DNA of 55,097 bases from Nisaea nitritireducens (GTDB taxonomy: Bacteria; Pseudomonadota; Alphaproteobacteria; Thalassobaculales; Thalassobaculaceae). This document shows positions 23,372 through 32,695 of the stretch, one piece after another. Within the stretch, counting starts at the first letter, position 1. Every line of letters begins with the position of its first letter. The notes under the pieces were generated by a model. That model saw nothing but the letters and a program-made list of their open reading frames with translations. It searched no databases and was not told where the DNA came from. Made by a program: the position numbers and the translations under genes. The stretch is from positions 1 to 55,097 of the forward strand of contig NZ_JACZFS010000072.1 in NCBI RefSeq assembly GCF_014904795.1. Reading direction: 5' to 3'.

Positions 23372-25387
23372 ATGGACCTGATTTCAACGGCGCTGCCCGC
23401 TCTCGGGGACGCTTTTGCCTTGATTCTGCATCCTGAACAGATCGGGTTTCTGATACTGGGCGTTGTCCTGGGCCTTTCCGTCGGCGTCTTTCCGGGGCTC
23501 GGCGGTATCGCCGGCCTGTCCATGGTCCTGCCTTTCATCTTCGGCATGGATCCGGTCTCGGGCCTCGCCCTGATGGTCGGGCTGATCGCTGTGATCCCGA
23601 CATCCGACACTTTCGCCAGCGTATTGATGGGAATCCCCGGCTCCTCCGCCAGTCAGGCAACTGTGCTGGACGGCTTCCCTCTGGCCAAGAAAGGCGAAGC
23701 GGCGCGGGCACTGTCGGCTGCCTTCGCCTCCTCACTGTTCGGCGGATTGCTTGGCGCCGCTGTACTCACTGTTTTTATCCTGGTCGCCCGGCCGATCGTA
23801 CTCGCTTTCGGTTTGCCCGAAATGCTGATGATCACCGTTCTCGGCCTGTCCGTAGTGGCAACGCTTGCCGGACGCGTGCCGCTGAAGGGTATCGCGGCGG
23901 CGGGGCTCGGCCTGATGGTCGGCACCATCGGCGAGGCCGGTGCGGGCGGCAGCCTCAGGATGTCGACCTACGACATCCCCTACCTGATCGACGGGCTCAG
24001 CCTCGTGATCGTCGGCCTCGGCACTTTCGCCATCCCCGAAATCATCGGCCTGCTGCGGCACGACCGGCCAATTGCCGGATCGGATAGCCTCGGCGCCGGA
24101 TGGGCCGCCGGCGTGCGCGACTGGTGGAAGAACATCTGGCTGTCGGTGCGCTGTTCCGTGATCGGCGTGATCGTCGGCATCATTCCGGGGCTTGGCGGCT
24201 CTGTCGTCGACTGGATCGCCTACGGTCACACCGTCCAGTCTTCCAAGGACAAATCCAAATTCGGCTCCGGCGATATCCGCGGCGTGATCGGCCCGGAATC
24301 CTCTAACAACGCCAAGGAAGGCGGCGGGTTGGTGCCGACCATCATCTTTGGTATTCCCGGCAGTGGCTCGATGGCCATCTTCCTCGGCGGTCTCGGCCTG
24401 CTCGGCTACGACGCCGGCCCGCAGCTGATCCAGTACGAGCTCGACATCACCTACACGATCATGTGGTCGCTCGCCCTGGCGAATGTCATCGGCGCCGGGC
24501 TCTGCATCATGCTGTCCGGCACCATCGCCCGGCTGACCACGATCCGCTTCACCTTGCTCGCCCCTTTCCTGTTCATGATGATCGCCTTCGCGGCCTTCCA
24601 GTCCCGTCAGGATCTGGGCGACCTCGTCAGCCTGTTTGCCGTCGGCCTGCTCGGTATCCTGCTGCGCCGGTTCGACTGGTCGCGCCCGGCCTTCCTGATC
24701 GGCTTCGTCCTCTCTCATCAGACCGAAAACTTCACCAACATGGCCAACCAGGTGGCCGGGGCGAAATTCCGGGTCGGGCTGGAACAGGGTTTCAGCTATA
24801 TCGCCTCGCCGATCGTGCTGGTCATCCTCGCGCTCACCGTGCTTTCCGTCGTGATCGGCATTCGCCAGGCGAAGCAAATCCTGCCCGAAGGCGCCGTCAA
24901 GACCGGCAAGAAACGGGCACCGATGATCTTCCTGCTGGCCGTCACCGCCTATCTGGCCGTGGCCTGGGTCGACGCGCTCAGCATCGACCTGATCAGCGAC
25001 AAGATCTTCCCGTTGACCATTTCGTCCATCACCCTGGTCTGCTGCCTGCTGTTGCTCATCCAGATGATGCGTTCGCCGGAAACGGATGCCGTCTTCGCGG
25101 ACAGGGAGGCGGCCGGGAACGAGGATCACACGGGCGCCGGGCTCTGGGGCACGCTAGCCTGGTTCGCCGGCCTTCTGGTGCTGTCCAGTCTGTTCGGCTT
25201 CATACTGGCGCTGGCAATCTTCCTTGTGGCGTTCCTCGCTATCCGGGCCCGGCTCAGATGGCACCGGGTTCTCCTTCTCAGTGGAGCGGGGATCCTCCTG
25301 ATCTGCGTCATGGCCTATTCCCTCAACAGGGATTTTCCGCCCGGCTTGCTGCAAGACATGGTTCGTTTGCCATGGCCGTTCGGATAA
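23372..25387 (+). CDS. tctA: Fused TctA-TctB membrane subunit of a TTT transporter
   Basis: About 671 residues from ATG 23372, with AGGGA seven bases upstream (a TTG at 23366 is the alternative). Residues 1-500 are a TctA permease: GLSVGVFPGLGGIAGLSMVLPF, SVLMGIPGSSASQATVLDG, GIIPGLGGSVVDWIAYGH, GIPGSGSMAIFLGGL, and about ten hydrophobic helices. Residues from about 510 add four or so hydrophobic segments (PMIFLLAVTAYLAVAWVDAL; LWGTLAWFAGLLVLSSLFGFILALAIFL) that look like a TctB small subunit. TctB is normally a separate gene and no separate one is seen here. It would use the ion gradient to import the TctC ligand. Confidence 0.88.
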   Translation: MDLISTALPALGDAFALILHPEQIGFLILGVVLGLSVGVFPGLGGIAGLSMVLPFIFGMDPVSGLALMVGLIAVIPTSDTFASVLMGIPGSSASQATVLDGFPLAKKGEAARALSAAFASSLFGGLLGAAVLTVFILVARPIVLAFGLPEMLMITVLGLSVVATLAGRVPLKGIAAAGLGLMVGTIGEAGAGGSLRMSTYDIPYLIDGLSLVIVGLGTFAIPEIIGLLRHDRPIAGSDSLGAGWAAGVRDWWKNIWLSVRCSVIGVIVGIIPGLGGSVVDWIAYGHTVQSSKDKSKFGSGDIRGVIGPESSNNAKEGGGLVPTIIFGIPGSGSMAIFLGGLGLLGYDAGPQLIQYELDITYTIMWSLALANVIGAGLCIMLSGTIARLTTIRFTLLAPFLFMMIAFAAFQSRQDLGDLVSLFAVGLLGILLRRFDWSRPAFLIGFVLSHQTENFTNMANQVAGAKFRVGLEQGFSYIASPIVLVILALTVLSVVIGIRQAKQILPEGAVKTGKKRAPMIFLLAVTAYLAVAWVDALSIDLISDKIFPLTISSITLVCCLLLLIQMMRSPETDAVFADREAAGNEDHTGAGLWGTLAWFAGLLVLSSLFGFILALAIFLVAFLAIRARLRWHRVLLLSGAGILLICVMAYSLNRDFPPGLLQDMVRLPWPFG

Positions 25388-25753
25388 CCTCCCCGAAGGC
25401 ATTTGCGGTGTAGGTTTTGGGTATTTCCGCAAACGGGAACCTTGCTGGAAAGCTCTCGTTCTCCGCTTCCGGCAACGGGTTCTGGCTCCCCGCCATATTC
25501 GATTTTTGAATAGGCTGCGCAACGTTTGAATTTCGGCGATCAGTCCTTCGCTGATACTTTCCGGTGGGTGAAAGAGTCAGTGAGCTGGCTCCGAATGACC
25601 GGAATTTGTTGGAGATTGACCGGATTTTTATAACGACGGACCGAAAATTAGAATAATTATAGAAACGTGGGAAAATCGCACGGTTCACTTAAAAGCGAAT
25701 TCCAAGCCGGTCCTGAGCCGGTCCTGAGCCGGTAGATCATCTGGGAGGTGACA
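25388..25753 (+). promoter_or_regulatory. Intergenic region with candidate dctP promoter
   Basis: 366 bp without a gene between tctAB and the TRAP operon. The best sigma70-like pair is TTGTTG (25606-25611) and TATAAC (25629-25634) with a 17-bp spacer, in an AT-rich stretch that continues to about 25665. An 11-bp tandem repeat (25705-25733) follows in the leader. I see no stable terminator for tctAB. Confidence 0.35.
25705..25733 (+). repeat. 11-bp tandem repeat in the dctP leader
   Basis: AGCCGGTCCTG occurs twice in full (25705-25715, 25716-25726) and once in part (25727-25733), ending 21 bp before the ATG of the TRAP binding-protein gene. Copy number could change by slippage and alter the leader. 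Confidence 0.8.
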
Positions 25754-26785
25754 ATGAAACTCAATATCGTAAAGACCGCCATCGCAGCGGCGGCCCTGCT
25801 GTCCACTTCGGTCGTGGCACAAGCCGCCGAAGTGACACTGACAATGTCCCATTTCCTCAGCCCGAAAGCCCCGCCGCACGCCAAGTTCCTTGAGCCCTGG
25901 GCGCGGAAAATCGAGGCTGAGTCCAACGGACGCATCAAGATCGAGATCTTTCCGTCCATGACCCTCGGTGGCAAACCGCCGGAGCTCTATCGCCAGCTGC
26001 GTGATGGCGCGGCCGACATCGTCTGGACCCTGACCGGCTATACGCCGGGCGTCTTTCCCCGTAGCGAGGTCTTCGAGCTGCCGGACGTCCATGGCGGTTC
26101 AGCCAAGGCGACGACCCTGGCCATTCAGGACAATTTCGGCCTGATCGCCGATGACTTCAAAGACATCAAACCGCTTCTGGTTCACGTTCATGCCGGGCAG
26201 GCAATCCATCTCGTGAACGGCTGTATTGATGGCGCCCAGGATCTCAAGGGCATGAAGCTCCGCACGCCGTCGCGGACCGGTGGCTGGATGATTTCCGCCT
26301 GGGGTGCCGAACCTGTCGGCATGCCGGTACCTGCGCTGCCGCAGGCCCTTTCGAAAGGCGTCGTCGATGGCGCCCTGATCCCGTTCGAGATCGTTCCGCC
26401 CTTCAAGGTGCATGAGCTGACCAAATGTTCCGTCGTCGGTGCCAATGGCAGCCGCTTCGGCACCTCCGTCTTCCTGTTCGCCATGAACAAGGACCGCTAC
26501 GACAGCCTTCCGGCGGACCTCAAGGCGATTATCGATGCGAATTCCGGTATGGCCATCGCCGGACAGGCAGGCGCGCTCTGGGATGAAATCGAGGCCCCTG
26601 GTCAGATGCTTCAGAAGAAGACCGGCTCCCCGGTGAAGGAACTCGATCAGGCCGCAACCGATGCCTTTGCCAAGCTGGGCGGAGCGGTCACGGCGAAGTG
26701 GGTCGAGGAAGCCGGTAAAGCCGGCATCGACGCCGATGCTCTGGTCAAGGCCGCCAAAGCGTCCGTCGCCAGCCACTCCAACTGA
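25754..26785 (+). CDS. dctP: TRAP transporter substrate-binding protein (DctP family)
   Basis: 343 residues from ATG 25754, with GGGAGG before it. The signal peptide is about 1-24 (IVKTAIAAAALLSTSVVAQA). The mature protein shows DctP features: SHFLSPKAPPHAKFLEPWARKIEAESNGRIKIEIFPSMTLGG, ELYRQLRDGAADIVWTLTGYTPGVFP, and DLKGMKLRTPSRTGGWM with the arginine that usually salt-bridges a substrate carboxylate. It binds an organic acid in the periplasm for the DctQM unit encoded next. A 13-bp hairpin separates it from dctQ. The ligand is unknown. Confidence 0.9.
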   Translation: MKLNIVKTAIAAAALLSTSVVAQAAEVTLTMSHFLSPKAPPHAKFLEPWARKIEAESNGRIKIEIFPSMTLGGKPPELYRQLRDGAADIVWTLTGYTPGVFPRSEVFELPDVHGGSAKATTLAIQDNFGLIADDFKDIKPLLVHVHAGQAIHLVNGCIDGAQDLKGMKLRTPSRTGGWMISAWGAEPVGMPVPALPQALSKGVVDGALIPFEIVPPFKVHELTKCSVVGANGSRFGTSVFLFAMNKDRYDSLPADLKAIIDANSGMAIAGQAGALWDEIEAPGQMLQKKTGSPVKELDQAATDAFAKLGGAVTAKWVEEAGKAGIDADALVKAAKASVASHSN

Positions 26786-26804
26786 TAAATCTTCCGCCCT
26801 ATGA

Positions 26805-26833
26805 CCGGCGGGACGCCCTCGGCGTCCCGCCGG
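26805..26833 (+). terminator. Hairpin between dctP and dctQ
   Basis: CCGGCGGGACGCC (26805-26817), loop CTC, GGCGTCCCGCCGG (26821-26833): a perfect 13-bp stem, 20 bp before the GTG of dctQ. No T run. It probably stabilises dctP mRNA or terminates part of the transcripts. Confidence 0.65.
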
Positions 26834-26852
26834 CATTCTGGAGAATCGCGCG

Positions 26853-27347
26853 GTGAAACTGATCGACCGGCTGGCCTCGAACTGGGCCCTCCTCGGAGGC
26901 GTGCTGGTTTTTGCAATCATGATCGTCACATCGGTCAATGTCGGGGCCTTCGGCCTGGATCGGATTGCCCGCATGTTCGACGCTAACGTGTCCGGCCTGC
27001 CGGGATACGAGGACTTCGTGCGCCTCGCAATTTCCTGCGCCGCCCTGATGTTCTTTCCCTATTGCCAGCTGCGCCGCGGTCATGTGGTGGTCGATCTCTT
27101 CGCCTCCTCCTTTCCAGCCGCTTTCGTTCGCCTCCTTGACCGCCTCTGGCTCGTCATCATCACCCTTCTGGCGTTGTCGCTGCTCTACTGGATGATCCTC
27201 GGAATGCTGGAAACCATCTCGGACAACGCCTTGTCGCCGGTTCTCGGCTGGTCTGAATGGCCCTTCTATGTTCCCGGTATCATTTCCTTGTTCTTGTGGG
27301 CCCTGACGGCCGGATTTCAGGCCATCAAGGGGCTCGAAGATGCTTGA
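26853..27347 (+). CDS. dctQ: TRAP transporter small permease (DctQ family)
   Basis: 164 residues from GTG 26853, with CTGGAGAAT upstream. Four hydrophobic helices (ALLGGVLVFAIMIVTSVNVGAF; LAISCAALMFFPYCQ; LWLVIITLLALSLLYWMI; GIISLFLWALTAGF). The cytoplasmic QLRRGHVVVDLFASSFPAAFV motif is characteristic of DctQ. It partners the large permease; the two genes overlap by 8 bp. Confidence 0.88.
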   Translation: MKLIDRLASNWALLGGVLVFAIMIVTSVNVGAFGLDRIARMFDANVSGLPGYEDFVRLAISCAALMFFPYCQLRRGHVVVDLFASSFPAAFVRLLDRLWLVIITLLALSLLYWMILGMLETISDNALSPVLGWSEWPFYVPGIISLFLWALTAGFQAIKGLEDA

Positions 27348-28737
27348 TCGCGAAACAATCGGCCTGATCGGCTTTGCCATCCTCTTCGTGCTTCTGATCT
27401 TCCGTGTGCCCGTCGGGCTGGCCATGATCATGGTCGGGGTGGGCGGTAATTTCGCGCTCTCGATCATCGCGCCCTACCTCCGGTTCGAGCCATATCTGGC
27501 TCAGTTCAAGACCCTGCTCTGGGGGACCGTCGCCAATTACTCCCTTTCGGTCGTGCCGCTCTTCATCCTGATGGGCTATCTCGCCAGTCACTCGAAGCTG
27601 AGCCGCGATCTTTTTCAAGGCTTCAACGCGCTGGTCGGCCATTTCCGTGGCGGCGTCGCCATGGCGGCAATCGGCGCCTGCGCCGGTTTCGGCGCGGTCT
27701 GCGGCTCGTCACTGGCGACCGCTTCGACGATGGGCCGTGTGGCCCTGCCGGAACTCGAACGGCTGCGTTACGCGCCGAAACTCGCGACGGGAACCCTGGC
27801 CGCCGGCGGAACGCTTGGCATCCTGATTCCACCCTCCGTCGCGCTGGTGATCTACGCCATCATCGTCGAGGCCTCGATCATCCAGATGTTCCAGGCGGCG
27901 ATCATTCCCGGCCTGCTGGCGGTGCTCTTCTTCATCCTGGTGATCGCAGTGATGGTCCGCCTGAAGCCGGACCTGGCGCCGCAGGTCGCCGTCATGACTC
28001 CGACCGAAAAGAGGCGCGCCCTGCTCCGCCTCGTTCCGGTCGTATTGATTTTCGGCTCCATCATTCTCGGCCTCGGGATCGGCCTCTTCACCCCGACACC
28101 GGCCGCCGCCGTCGGCGCGATGGCAATCCTGCTCTACGGTCTCGCGCTCCGCTTCAAGAGCAAAGATGCCGGGCTATCTCTCACGGGCATCAAGTCCTCC
28201 ATTCTCGACACGGCCGTCACCAGCGGCATGATCTATTTCATCCTGTTCGGCGCCGAGGTCCTGAAAGGCTTCTTTGCCCGCGCCGGATTGCCGGCGGCGA
28301 TGGCGAGCTGGGCGACGGATAGCGGTGTCGATCCGTGGGTATTGATGGTCCTGTTGCTGATGATGCTCATCGTGCTTGGCTGCTTCATGGACTCACTGGC
28401 CATGATCCTGGTCGTGGTGCCGTTCTTCTGGCCAGCCCTGGTGGAAGTCAATGGCGGCGACTACGCGACCGCCGCCACAGCCGCCTACGGGCTGGGCCTC
28501 GAGGATCTGAAAATCTGGTTCGGCATTGTCGCGCTGGTCGTGGTCGAACTCGGCCTGATAACGCCACCCGTCGGACTCAATGTCTTCATCATCGCCACAA
28601 TGGCGCGCGGTATCCGGATGGGGGAAATCTTCGCCGGGGTGATGCCGTTCTTTGGCATCGAGATCGTTCGGATTGTCATCCTGCTGCTGCTGCCCGGTCT
28701 CTGCCTGTTCCTGCCTCACGCATTGTCCGGAGGCTGA
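27340..28737 (+). CDS. dctM: TRAP transporter large permease (DctM family)
   Basis: 465 residues with about twelve hydrophobic segments. DctM features: LLIFRVPVGLAMIMVGVGGNF, SVVPLFILMGYLASHSKLSRDLFQGFNALVGHFRGGVAMAAIGACAGFGAVCGSSLATASTMGRVALPEL, GTLAAGGTLGILIPPSVALVIYAIIVEASI, and GLITPPVGLNVFIIATMARGIRMGEIFAGV near the end. It is the sodium-driven elevator subunit moving the DctP ligand inward. It is followed after 81 bp by a flavin dehydrogenase that may act on the imported acid. Confidence 0.92.
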   Translation: MLDRETIGLIGFAILFVLLIFRVPVGLAMIMVGVGGNFALSIIAPYLRFEPYLAQFKTLLWGTVANYSLSVVPLFILMGYLASHSKLSRDLFQGFNALVGHFRGGVAMAAIGACAGFGAVCGSSLATASTMGRVALPELERLRYAPKLATGTLAAGGTLGILIPPSVALVIYAIIVEASIIQMFQAAIIPGLLAVLFFILVIAVMVRLKPDLAPQVAVMTPTEKRRALLRLVPVVLIFGSIILGLGIGLFTPTPAAAVGAMAILLYGLALRFKSKDAGLSLTGIKSSILDTAVTSGMIYFILFGAEVLKGFFARAGLPAAMASWATDSGVDPWVLMVLLLMMLIVLGCFMDSLAMILVVVPFFWPALVEVNGGDYATAATAAYGLGLEDLKIWFGIVALVVVELGLITPPVGLNVFIIATMARGIRMGEIFAGVMPFFGIEIVRIVILLLLPGLCLFLPHALSGG

Positions 28738-28818
28738 TTGCTCAAGGGGTTACTGACAGGTCCGGCACAGAATTGGCCGCGCCCTATGAAATCAAGAAAC
28801 GAATGAGGAAACGCAGCA

Positions 28819-30300
28819 ATGATCCCTGATAACTGGGACCCTGGCAACTGGGATAAGGAGACCGACGTCGTCATCGTCGGGTTTGGCGGCGCCGGTGTCG
28901 CAACAGCAGTATCGGCCCATGATCTCGGCTCCAAGGTCATGATCCTGGAGAAGGCCCCCGAAGGCCTGCATGGCGGCAACACGCGGGTGGCGGCTCAAGG
29001 CTATCTCAATGTCTCGTCCAAGGACGATGCCATCGCCTATCTCACCGCGCTCTGCGGCCCCTACAAGGTGCCGGAAGAGATGATCCGGGTCTGGGCCGAC
29101 GAGATGGCCGTCAACAACGAGTGGCTGTCCGGGCTCGGCGGCGACCCGCAAGAGCATCAGCATCCACCGGCGGGTATCGAGTTTCCGGAACTGCCCGGCG
29201 CGCAAAGCTCTCATAAGTTCCATGACGGACCGAAGCTCGGCTACGGGCTGACCTGGGACCGGTTCGAGAGTTTCGTGCTCGAACGCGATATCCCGATCCT
29301 CTACGAAACACCGGGACGTGAGCTGATCCAGCATCCGGAGACGAAGGAAATCCTCGGCGTCCGGGCAGAGCAGGACGGCAAGAGCATCCTGATCAAAGCC
29401 CGCAAGGGCGTCGTGCTGACCTGTGGCGGGTTCGAGAACAACCAGGACCTGATCCGCACCTACCTGACGGGCGTGCCCTACTGCTACCCGTCCGGCAGCC
29501 CCTACAATGAGGGCGACGGCATCCCGATGGCCCAGGCGGTCGGAGCGGATCTCTGGCACATGAACAATTTCGCCGGTCCCTCGATGGCGCTGAAGGTGCC
29601 GGAATTCCCGGCCACCCTGTCGATGCAGCCGCTGCATTTCTCCAAGGAGTTTCCCGGCGGCATGATCGTCGTCGGTCCGGACGGCAAACGCTTCGGGGAC
29701 GAAAAGTTCAAGACCCGGCACGGCAAGGTGCCGGTGAACGGTGTCTGGAAGGCGCAGCAGGTGCCCTGCCCGATGTTCATGATCTTCGACCAGCCGCTGA
29801 TGGCAGCGGGACCGCTCTACAACAAGGAGCCGAACCGGGGCTGGACGGCGATGATGGATCGCTATGACTGGAGCGAAGACAATACCGCCGAGCTGGAAAA
29901 GGGCTGGATCCGGAAAGCGGAAACCGTCGCGGAGCTTGCCGGGATCATCGGCGTCGATGCCGCCACACTGGAAGACACCATCTCCCGCTGGAACGCAGGG
30001 GCTGGCAATGGCGAAGACCCGGAATACGGCCGCAAGCTGATGCTCTCAGCCTTCTCCGAAGGCCCTTTCTACGCCATCGAACTTTCCCCCTCGATGATCA
30101 ACACCCAAGGCGGGCCACGGCGGAACGAACGGTCGGAAATCCTGCGCCCGAACGGCGAGAAGATCCCACGCCTCTACAGCGCGGGCGAGCTCGGTTCGAT
30201 CTACAGCTATCTCTATCAGGGCACCGGCAATATCGGCGAATGCCTCGGCTTCGGCCGGATCGCCGGCCGCAATGTCGCGGCGGAGACGCCCTGGGACTGA
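28819..30300 (+). CDS. FAD-dependent oxidoreductase, fumarate reductase / tricarballylate dehydrogenase-like
   Basis: 493 residues; ATG 28819 follows GAGGAAA. The N-terminal dinucleotide site is DVVIVGFGGAGVATAVSAHDLGSKVMILEK (about 15-45), then HGGNTRVAAQGYLN. A FAD-closing C-terminal segment follows (GGPRRNERSEIL, LYSAGELGSIYSYLYQGTGNIGECLGFGRIAGRNVA). The layout matches the FAD-binding-2 family (flavoprotein of fumarate reductase, 3-ketosteroid dehydrogenase, TcuA). No flavin-b or haem domain and no signal peptide are seen, so it is a soluble single-subunit enzyme. It lies downstream of the TRAP transporter in the same direction. Substrate unknown. Confidence 0.85.
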   Translation: MIPDNWDPGNWDKETDVVIVGFGGAGVATAVSAHDLGSKVMILEKAPEGLHGGNTRVAAQGYLNVSSKDDAIAYLTALCGPYKVPEEMIRVWADEMAVNNEWLSGLGGDPQEHQHPPAGIEFPELPGAQSSHKFHDGPKLGYGLTWDRFESFVLERDIPILYETPGRELIQHPETKEILGVRAEQDGKSILIKARKGVVLTCGGFENNQDLIRTYLTGVPYCYPSGSPYNEGDGIPMAQAVGADLWHMNNFAGPSMALKVPEFPATLSMQPLHFSKEFPGGMIVVGPDGKRFGDEKFKTRHGKVPVNGVWKAQQVPCPMFMIFDQPLMAAGPLYNKEPNRGWTAMMDRYDWSEDNTAELEKGWIRKAETVAELAGIIGVDAATLEDTISRWNAGAGNGEDPEYGRKLMLSAFSEGPFYAIELSPSMINTQGGPRRNERSEILRPNGEKIPRLYSAGELGSIYSYLYQGTGNIGECLGFGRIAGRNVAAETPWD

Positions 30301-30323
30301 CAGATCTCCATGCCTCGAACGAC

Positions 30324-30350
30324 AGAGCGGAGGCCAAAGGCCTCCGCTCT
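30324..30350. terminator. Bidirectional terminator between convergent operons
   Basis: AGAGCGGAGGCC (30324-30335), loop AAA, GGCCTCCGCTCT (30339-30350), then TTAAG: a perfect 12-bp stem between the flavin dehydrogenase stop (30300) and the livM stop (30389). Confidence 0.8.
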
Positions 30351-30388
30351 TTAAGATCTGATCGGGCGGCTATCCGCCACCACCGTTC

Positions 30389-31687
30389 CTACTTTTCGGG
30401 GATCAGGCCTTTCGGCGCAAAACGCATGACCAGCAACAGGATCGCGCCCATCAGCAGGTAGCGCATATAGACGGAACCGGCGACGAGATGATCGGCCAGG
30501 GCCGATCCTTCCGGCATCGGAGCGGTCACGACATTCATGACCCAGCTTCCAAGCGGCTCGGCCTGGATCCATAGGAACCAGATCACGAACCCGCCGAGCA
30601 CCGCGCCCCAGTTGTTGCCTGAGCCGCCCAGGATCACCATCACCCAGATCAGGAAGGTGTATCGCAGCGGAATGTAGCTGGTCGGCGTCAGCTGACCGTC
30701 GAGGGTTGCCAGCATGGCACCGGCAACACCGCACACGGCACAGCCGAGCACAAAGACCTGCAGGTGCCGGGCCTTCACATCCTTGCCCATGGCCGCAGCC
30801 GCGTCCCGGTTGTCCCGGATCGCCCGCATCATCCGCCCCCAGGGCGATTGCAGGGCCCGCTCGGCCAGCCACATAATGATGGCCAGTACGGCAATGAAGA
30901 GCAGGGCGTAACAGATCTTCACAAACACACCGGCTGCTTCCGACGTGTCGCTCACCCCAAGCGAGGAGGCAAAGGAGATGAACCAGTCCGCCTCGACAAG
31001 ATCCACCTCGTAGGGCACCGGGCGCGGAATGCCGGTCACGTTCTTCACCCCGCGCGAGAGCCATTCCTCATATTTGATGATGGCGATGATGATCTCTGAA
31101 ATGCCGAGTGTTGCGATCGCCAGATAATCTGCGCGCAGGCCGAGAGAGATCTTGCCGATCAGCCAGCCCGCACCGGCCGCCACAAGACCGCCGACAGGCC
31201 ATGCCAACAGGACCGGCAGACCGAGGCCTCCGAGATAGCCGGTTAGTGCGGGATCAATGGCTTCAATGCGCTCCGTCGCCGGAATGAAGAAATGCGTCGT
31301 CAGGAAATAGCCGGGGATCAGCAGCAGAACCACGACATAGGGGCGCAAGCCCGGCGGAACGGCGCGGCGGGCAAGCATAATGACGACGACGGTTCCCGCA
31401 AGCGACAGCAGCGAAAGGAAAAGATCGCCTCCCGCGACCTCCCAGGCCTCCTGCACCGGCGCCATGGAAATCAGCACGGCGGCAAGTGCGCCAAGCGCGG
31501 TGAATCCCATGATGCCGACGTTGAACAGTCCGGCATAGCCCCACTGCATGTTTACGCCGAGCGCCATGATCGCCGAGATCAGACACAGATTCAGAATGCC
31601 GAACGCAACGTTCCAGCTCTGGAAAAAGCCGACTGCGATCAGCACCAGGCCCATCAGACTGTAATAAAGGGCGACCTTCTTCGTCAT
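30389..31687 (-). CDS. livM: Branched-chain amino acid type ABC permease (LivM family)
   Basis: 432 residues, about ten hydrophobic helices. LivM features: LCLISAIMALGVNMQWGYAGLFNVGIMGFTALGA, GLRADYLAIATLGISEIIIAIIKYEEWLSRGVKNVTGIPRP, and the coupling helix WGRMMRAIRDNRDAAAAMGKDVKARHLQVF. LDGQLTPTSYIPLRYTFLIWVMVILGGSGNNWGAVLGGFVIWFL comes toward the end. It forms the channel with LivH. Its start overlaps the livH stop by 4 bp. Last gene of a five-gene operon. Liv-type systems also carry urea, aromatic acids and other solutes, so the ligand is open. Confidence 0.9.
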   Translation of the reverse strand: MTKKVALYYSLMGLVLIAVGFFQSWNVAFGILNLCLISAIMALGVNMQWGYAGLFNVGIMGFTALGALAAVLISMAPVQEAWEVAGGDLFLSLLSLAGTVVVIMLARRAVPPGLRPYVVVLLLIPGYFLTTHFFIPATERIEAIDPALTGYLGGLGLPVLLAWPVGGLVAAGAGWLIGKISLGLRADYLAIATLGISEIIIAIIKYEEWLSRGVKNVTGIPRPVPYEVDLVEADWFISFASSLGVSDTSEAAGVFVKICYALLFIAVLAIIMWLAERALQSPWGRMMRAIRDNRDAAAAMGKDVKARHLQVFVLGCAVCGVAGAMLATLDGQLTPTSYIPLRYTFLIWVMVILGGSGNNWGAVLGGFVIWFLWIQAEPLGSWVMNVVTAPMPEGSALADHLVAGSVYMRYLLMGAILLLVMRFAPKGLIPEK

Positions 31688-32694
31688 ATGACTTTTCCTC
31701 GAATGATGCCCGTCGGTCTGACCAGAAGAACAGCCACCAGGATGACGAAAGACACCGCGAATTTGTAATCGGTGGAAAGCAGCTGGACGAGCCCGTCAGG
31801 CACCCAGCCGTCCGGGCCGAGAAAGGCCAGGAAGCGCTTGAAGGCATAGGTCACCATCACTTCCGAGAAAGCGATGATGAAGCCGCCAAGCACGGCCCCC
31901 ACCGGCTGGCCGATACCGCCCAGAATGGTCGCGGCGAAAATCGGCAGCAGGATCTGCAGGAAGATGAAAGGCTTGTAGGTTTTGTCGAGACCGTAAAGCG
32001 TGCCGGCAATGGCCGCTAGGGCGGCCGCAATGATCCAGGCAATCAGAACCACCTTCTCCGGATCGATACCGGAGAGCAGCGCCAGATCCTCATCGTCGGA
32101 ATATGCCCGCATGGCCTTGCCCCAGCGCGTCCTTTGCAGGAACCAGAACAGGAAGGCGACAACGATCAGCGCGACCACCACGGTGATCACCTGGCTTTGC
32201 TTGATGGCGATGCCCTGGCTCAGACCTGTCGCCGCCTTGAATTCCCGGACGGTGACCAGGAACCTGGCGCCGTCCGCGAAGCTCTGGTCGTCTGGGCCGA
32301 TGATGATACGGATCAGCCCCGCCATCACGAACATGACGCCCACCGAAACGATGGCGAAAACGATCGGGTTCGAGCGCTTGCGGCGGTAGAAGCGGAAGAC
32401 GAAACGGTCCGTCACGCAGGCCATGCCGATGGCGGCGAGAATGCCGATCGGCAAAGCAAGAAGCGCCGTTGGCAATGGCGCGATACTGACCCCTTGCGAT
32501 TGCAGGAACCAGGTGGCGAGGATCGCCGCCATGGCACCGAAGGACATCATCTCGCCATGGGCAAAATTGGCGAAGCGCAGGATGCCGAAAATGATCGTGA
32601 CCCCGAGCGCACCGAGCGCGAGCTGGGCGCCATAGGCGAGCGCCGGGACGAGGACGAAATTGCTGAGCAGAGCGAATGCGTTGGCGATATCCAT
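31684..32694 (-). CDS. livH: Branched-chain amino acid type ABC permease (LivH family)
   Basis: 336 residues from ATG 32694 (MDIANAFALLSNF), one base after the livF stop. A longer frame to 32787 runs into livF and is not used. Features: GALGVTIIFGILRFANFAHGEMMSFGAMAAILA, WGKAMRAYSDDEDLALLSGIDPEKVVLIAWIIAAALAAIAGTLYGLDKTYKPFIFLQILLPIFAATILGGIGQPVGAVLGGFIIAFSEVM. This is the canonical LivH pattern with eight or so membrane helices. Confidence 0.9.
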   Translation of the reverse strand: MDIANAFALLSNFVLVPALAYGAQLALGALGVTIIFGILRFANFAHGEMMSFGAMAAILATWFLQSQGVSIAPLPTALLALPIGILAAIGMACVTDRFVFRFYRRKRSNPIVFAIVSVGVMFVMAGLIRIIIGPDDQSFADGARFLVTVREFKAATGLSQGIAIKQSQVITVVVALIVVAFLFWFLQRTRWGKAMRAYSDDEDLALLSGIDPEKVVLIAWIIAAALAAIAGTLYGLDKTYKPFIFLQILLPIFAATILGGIGQPVGAVLGGFIIAFSEVMVTYAFKRFLAFLGPDGWVPDGLVQLLSTDYKFAVSFVILVAVLLVRPTGIIRGKVI

Positions 32695-32695
32695 C

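Noticed and set aside
23732-25129. A 465-codon minus-strand frame inside tctAB
   Set aside because: Low-complexity, charged antisense product of a membrane-protein gene; no start signal or motif.
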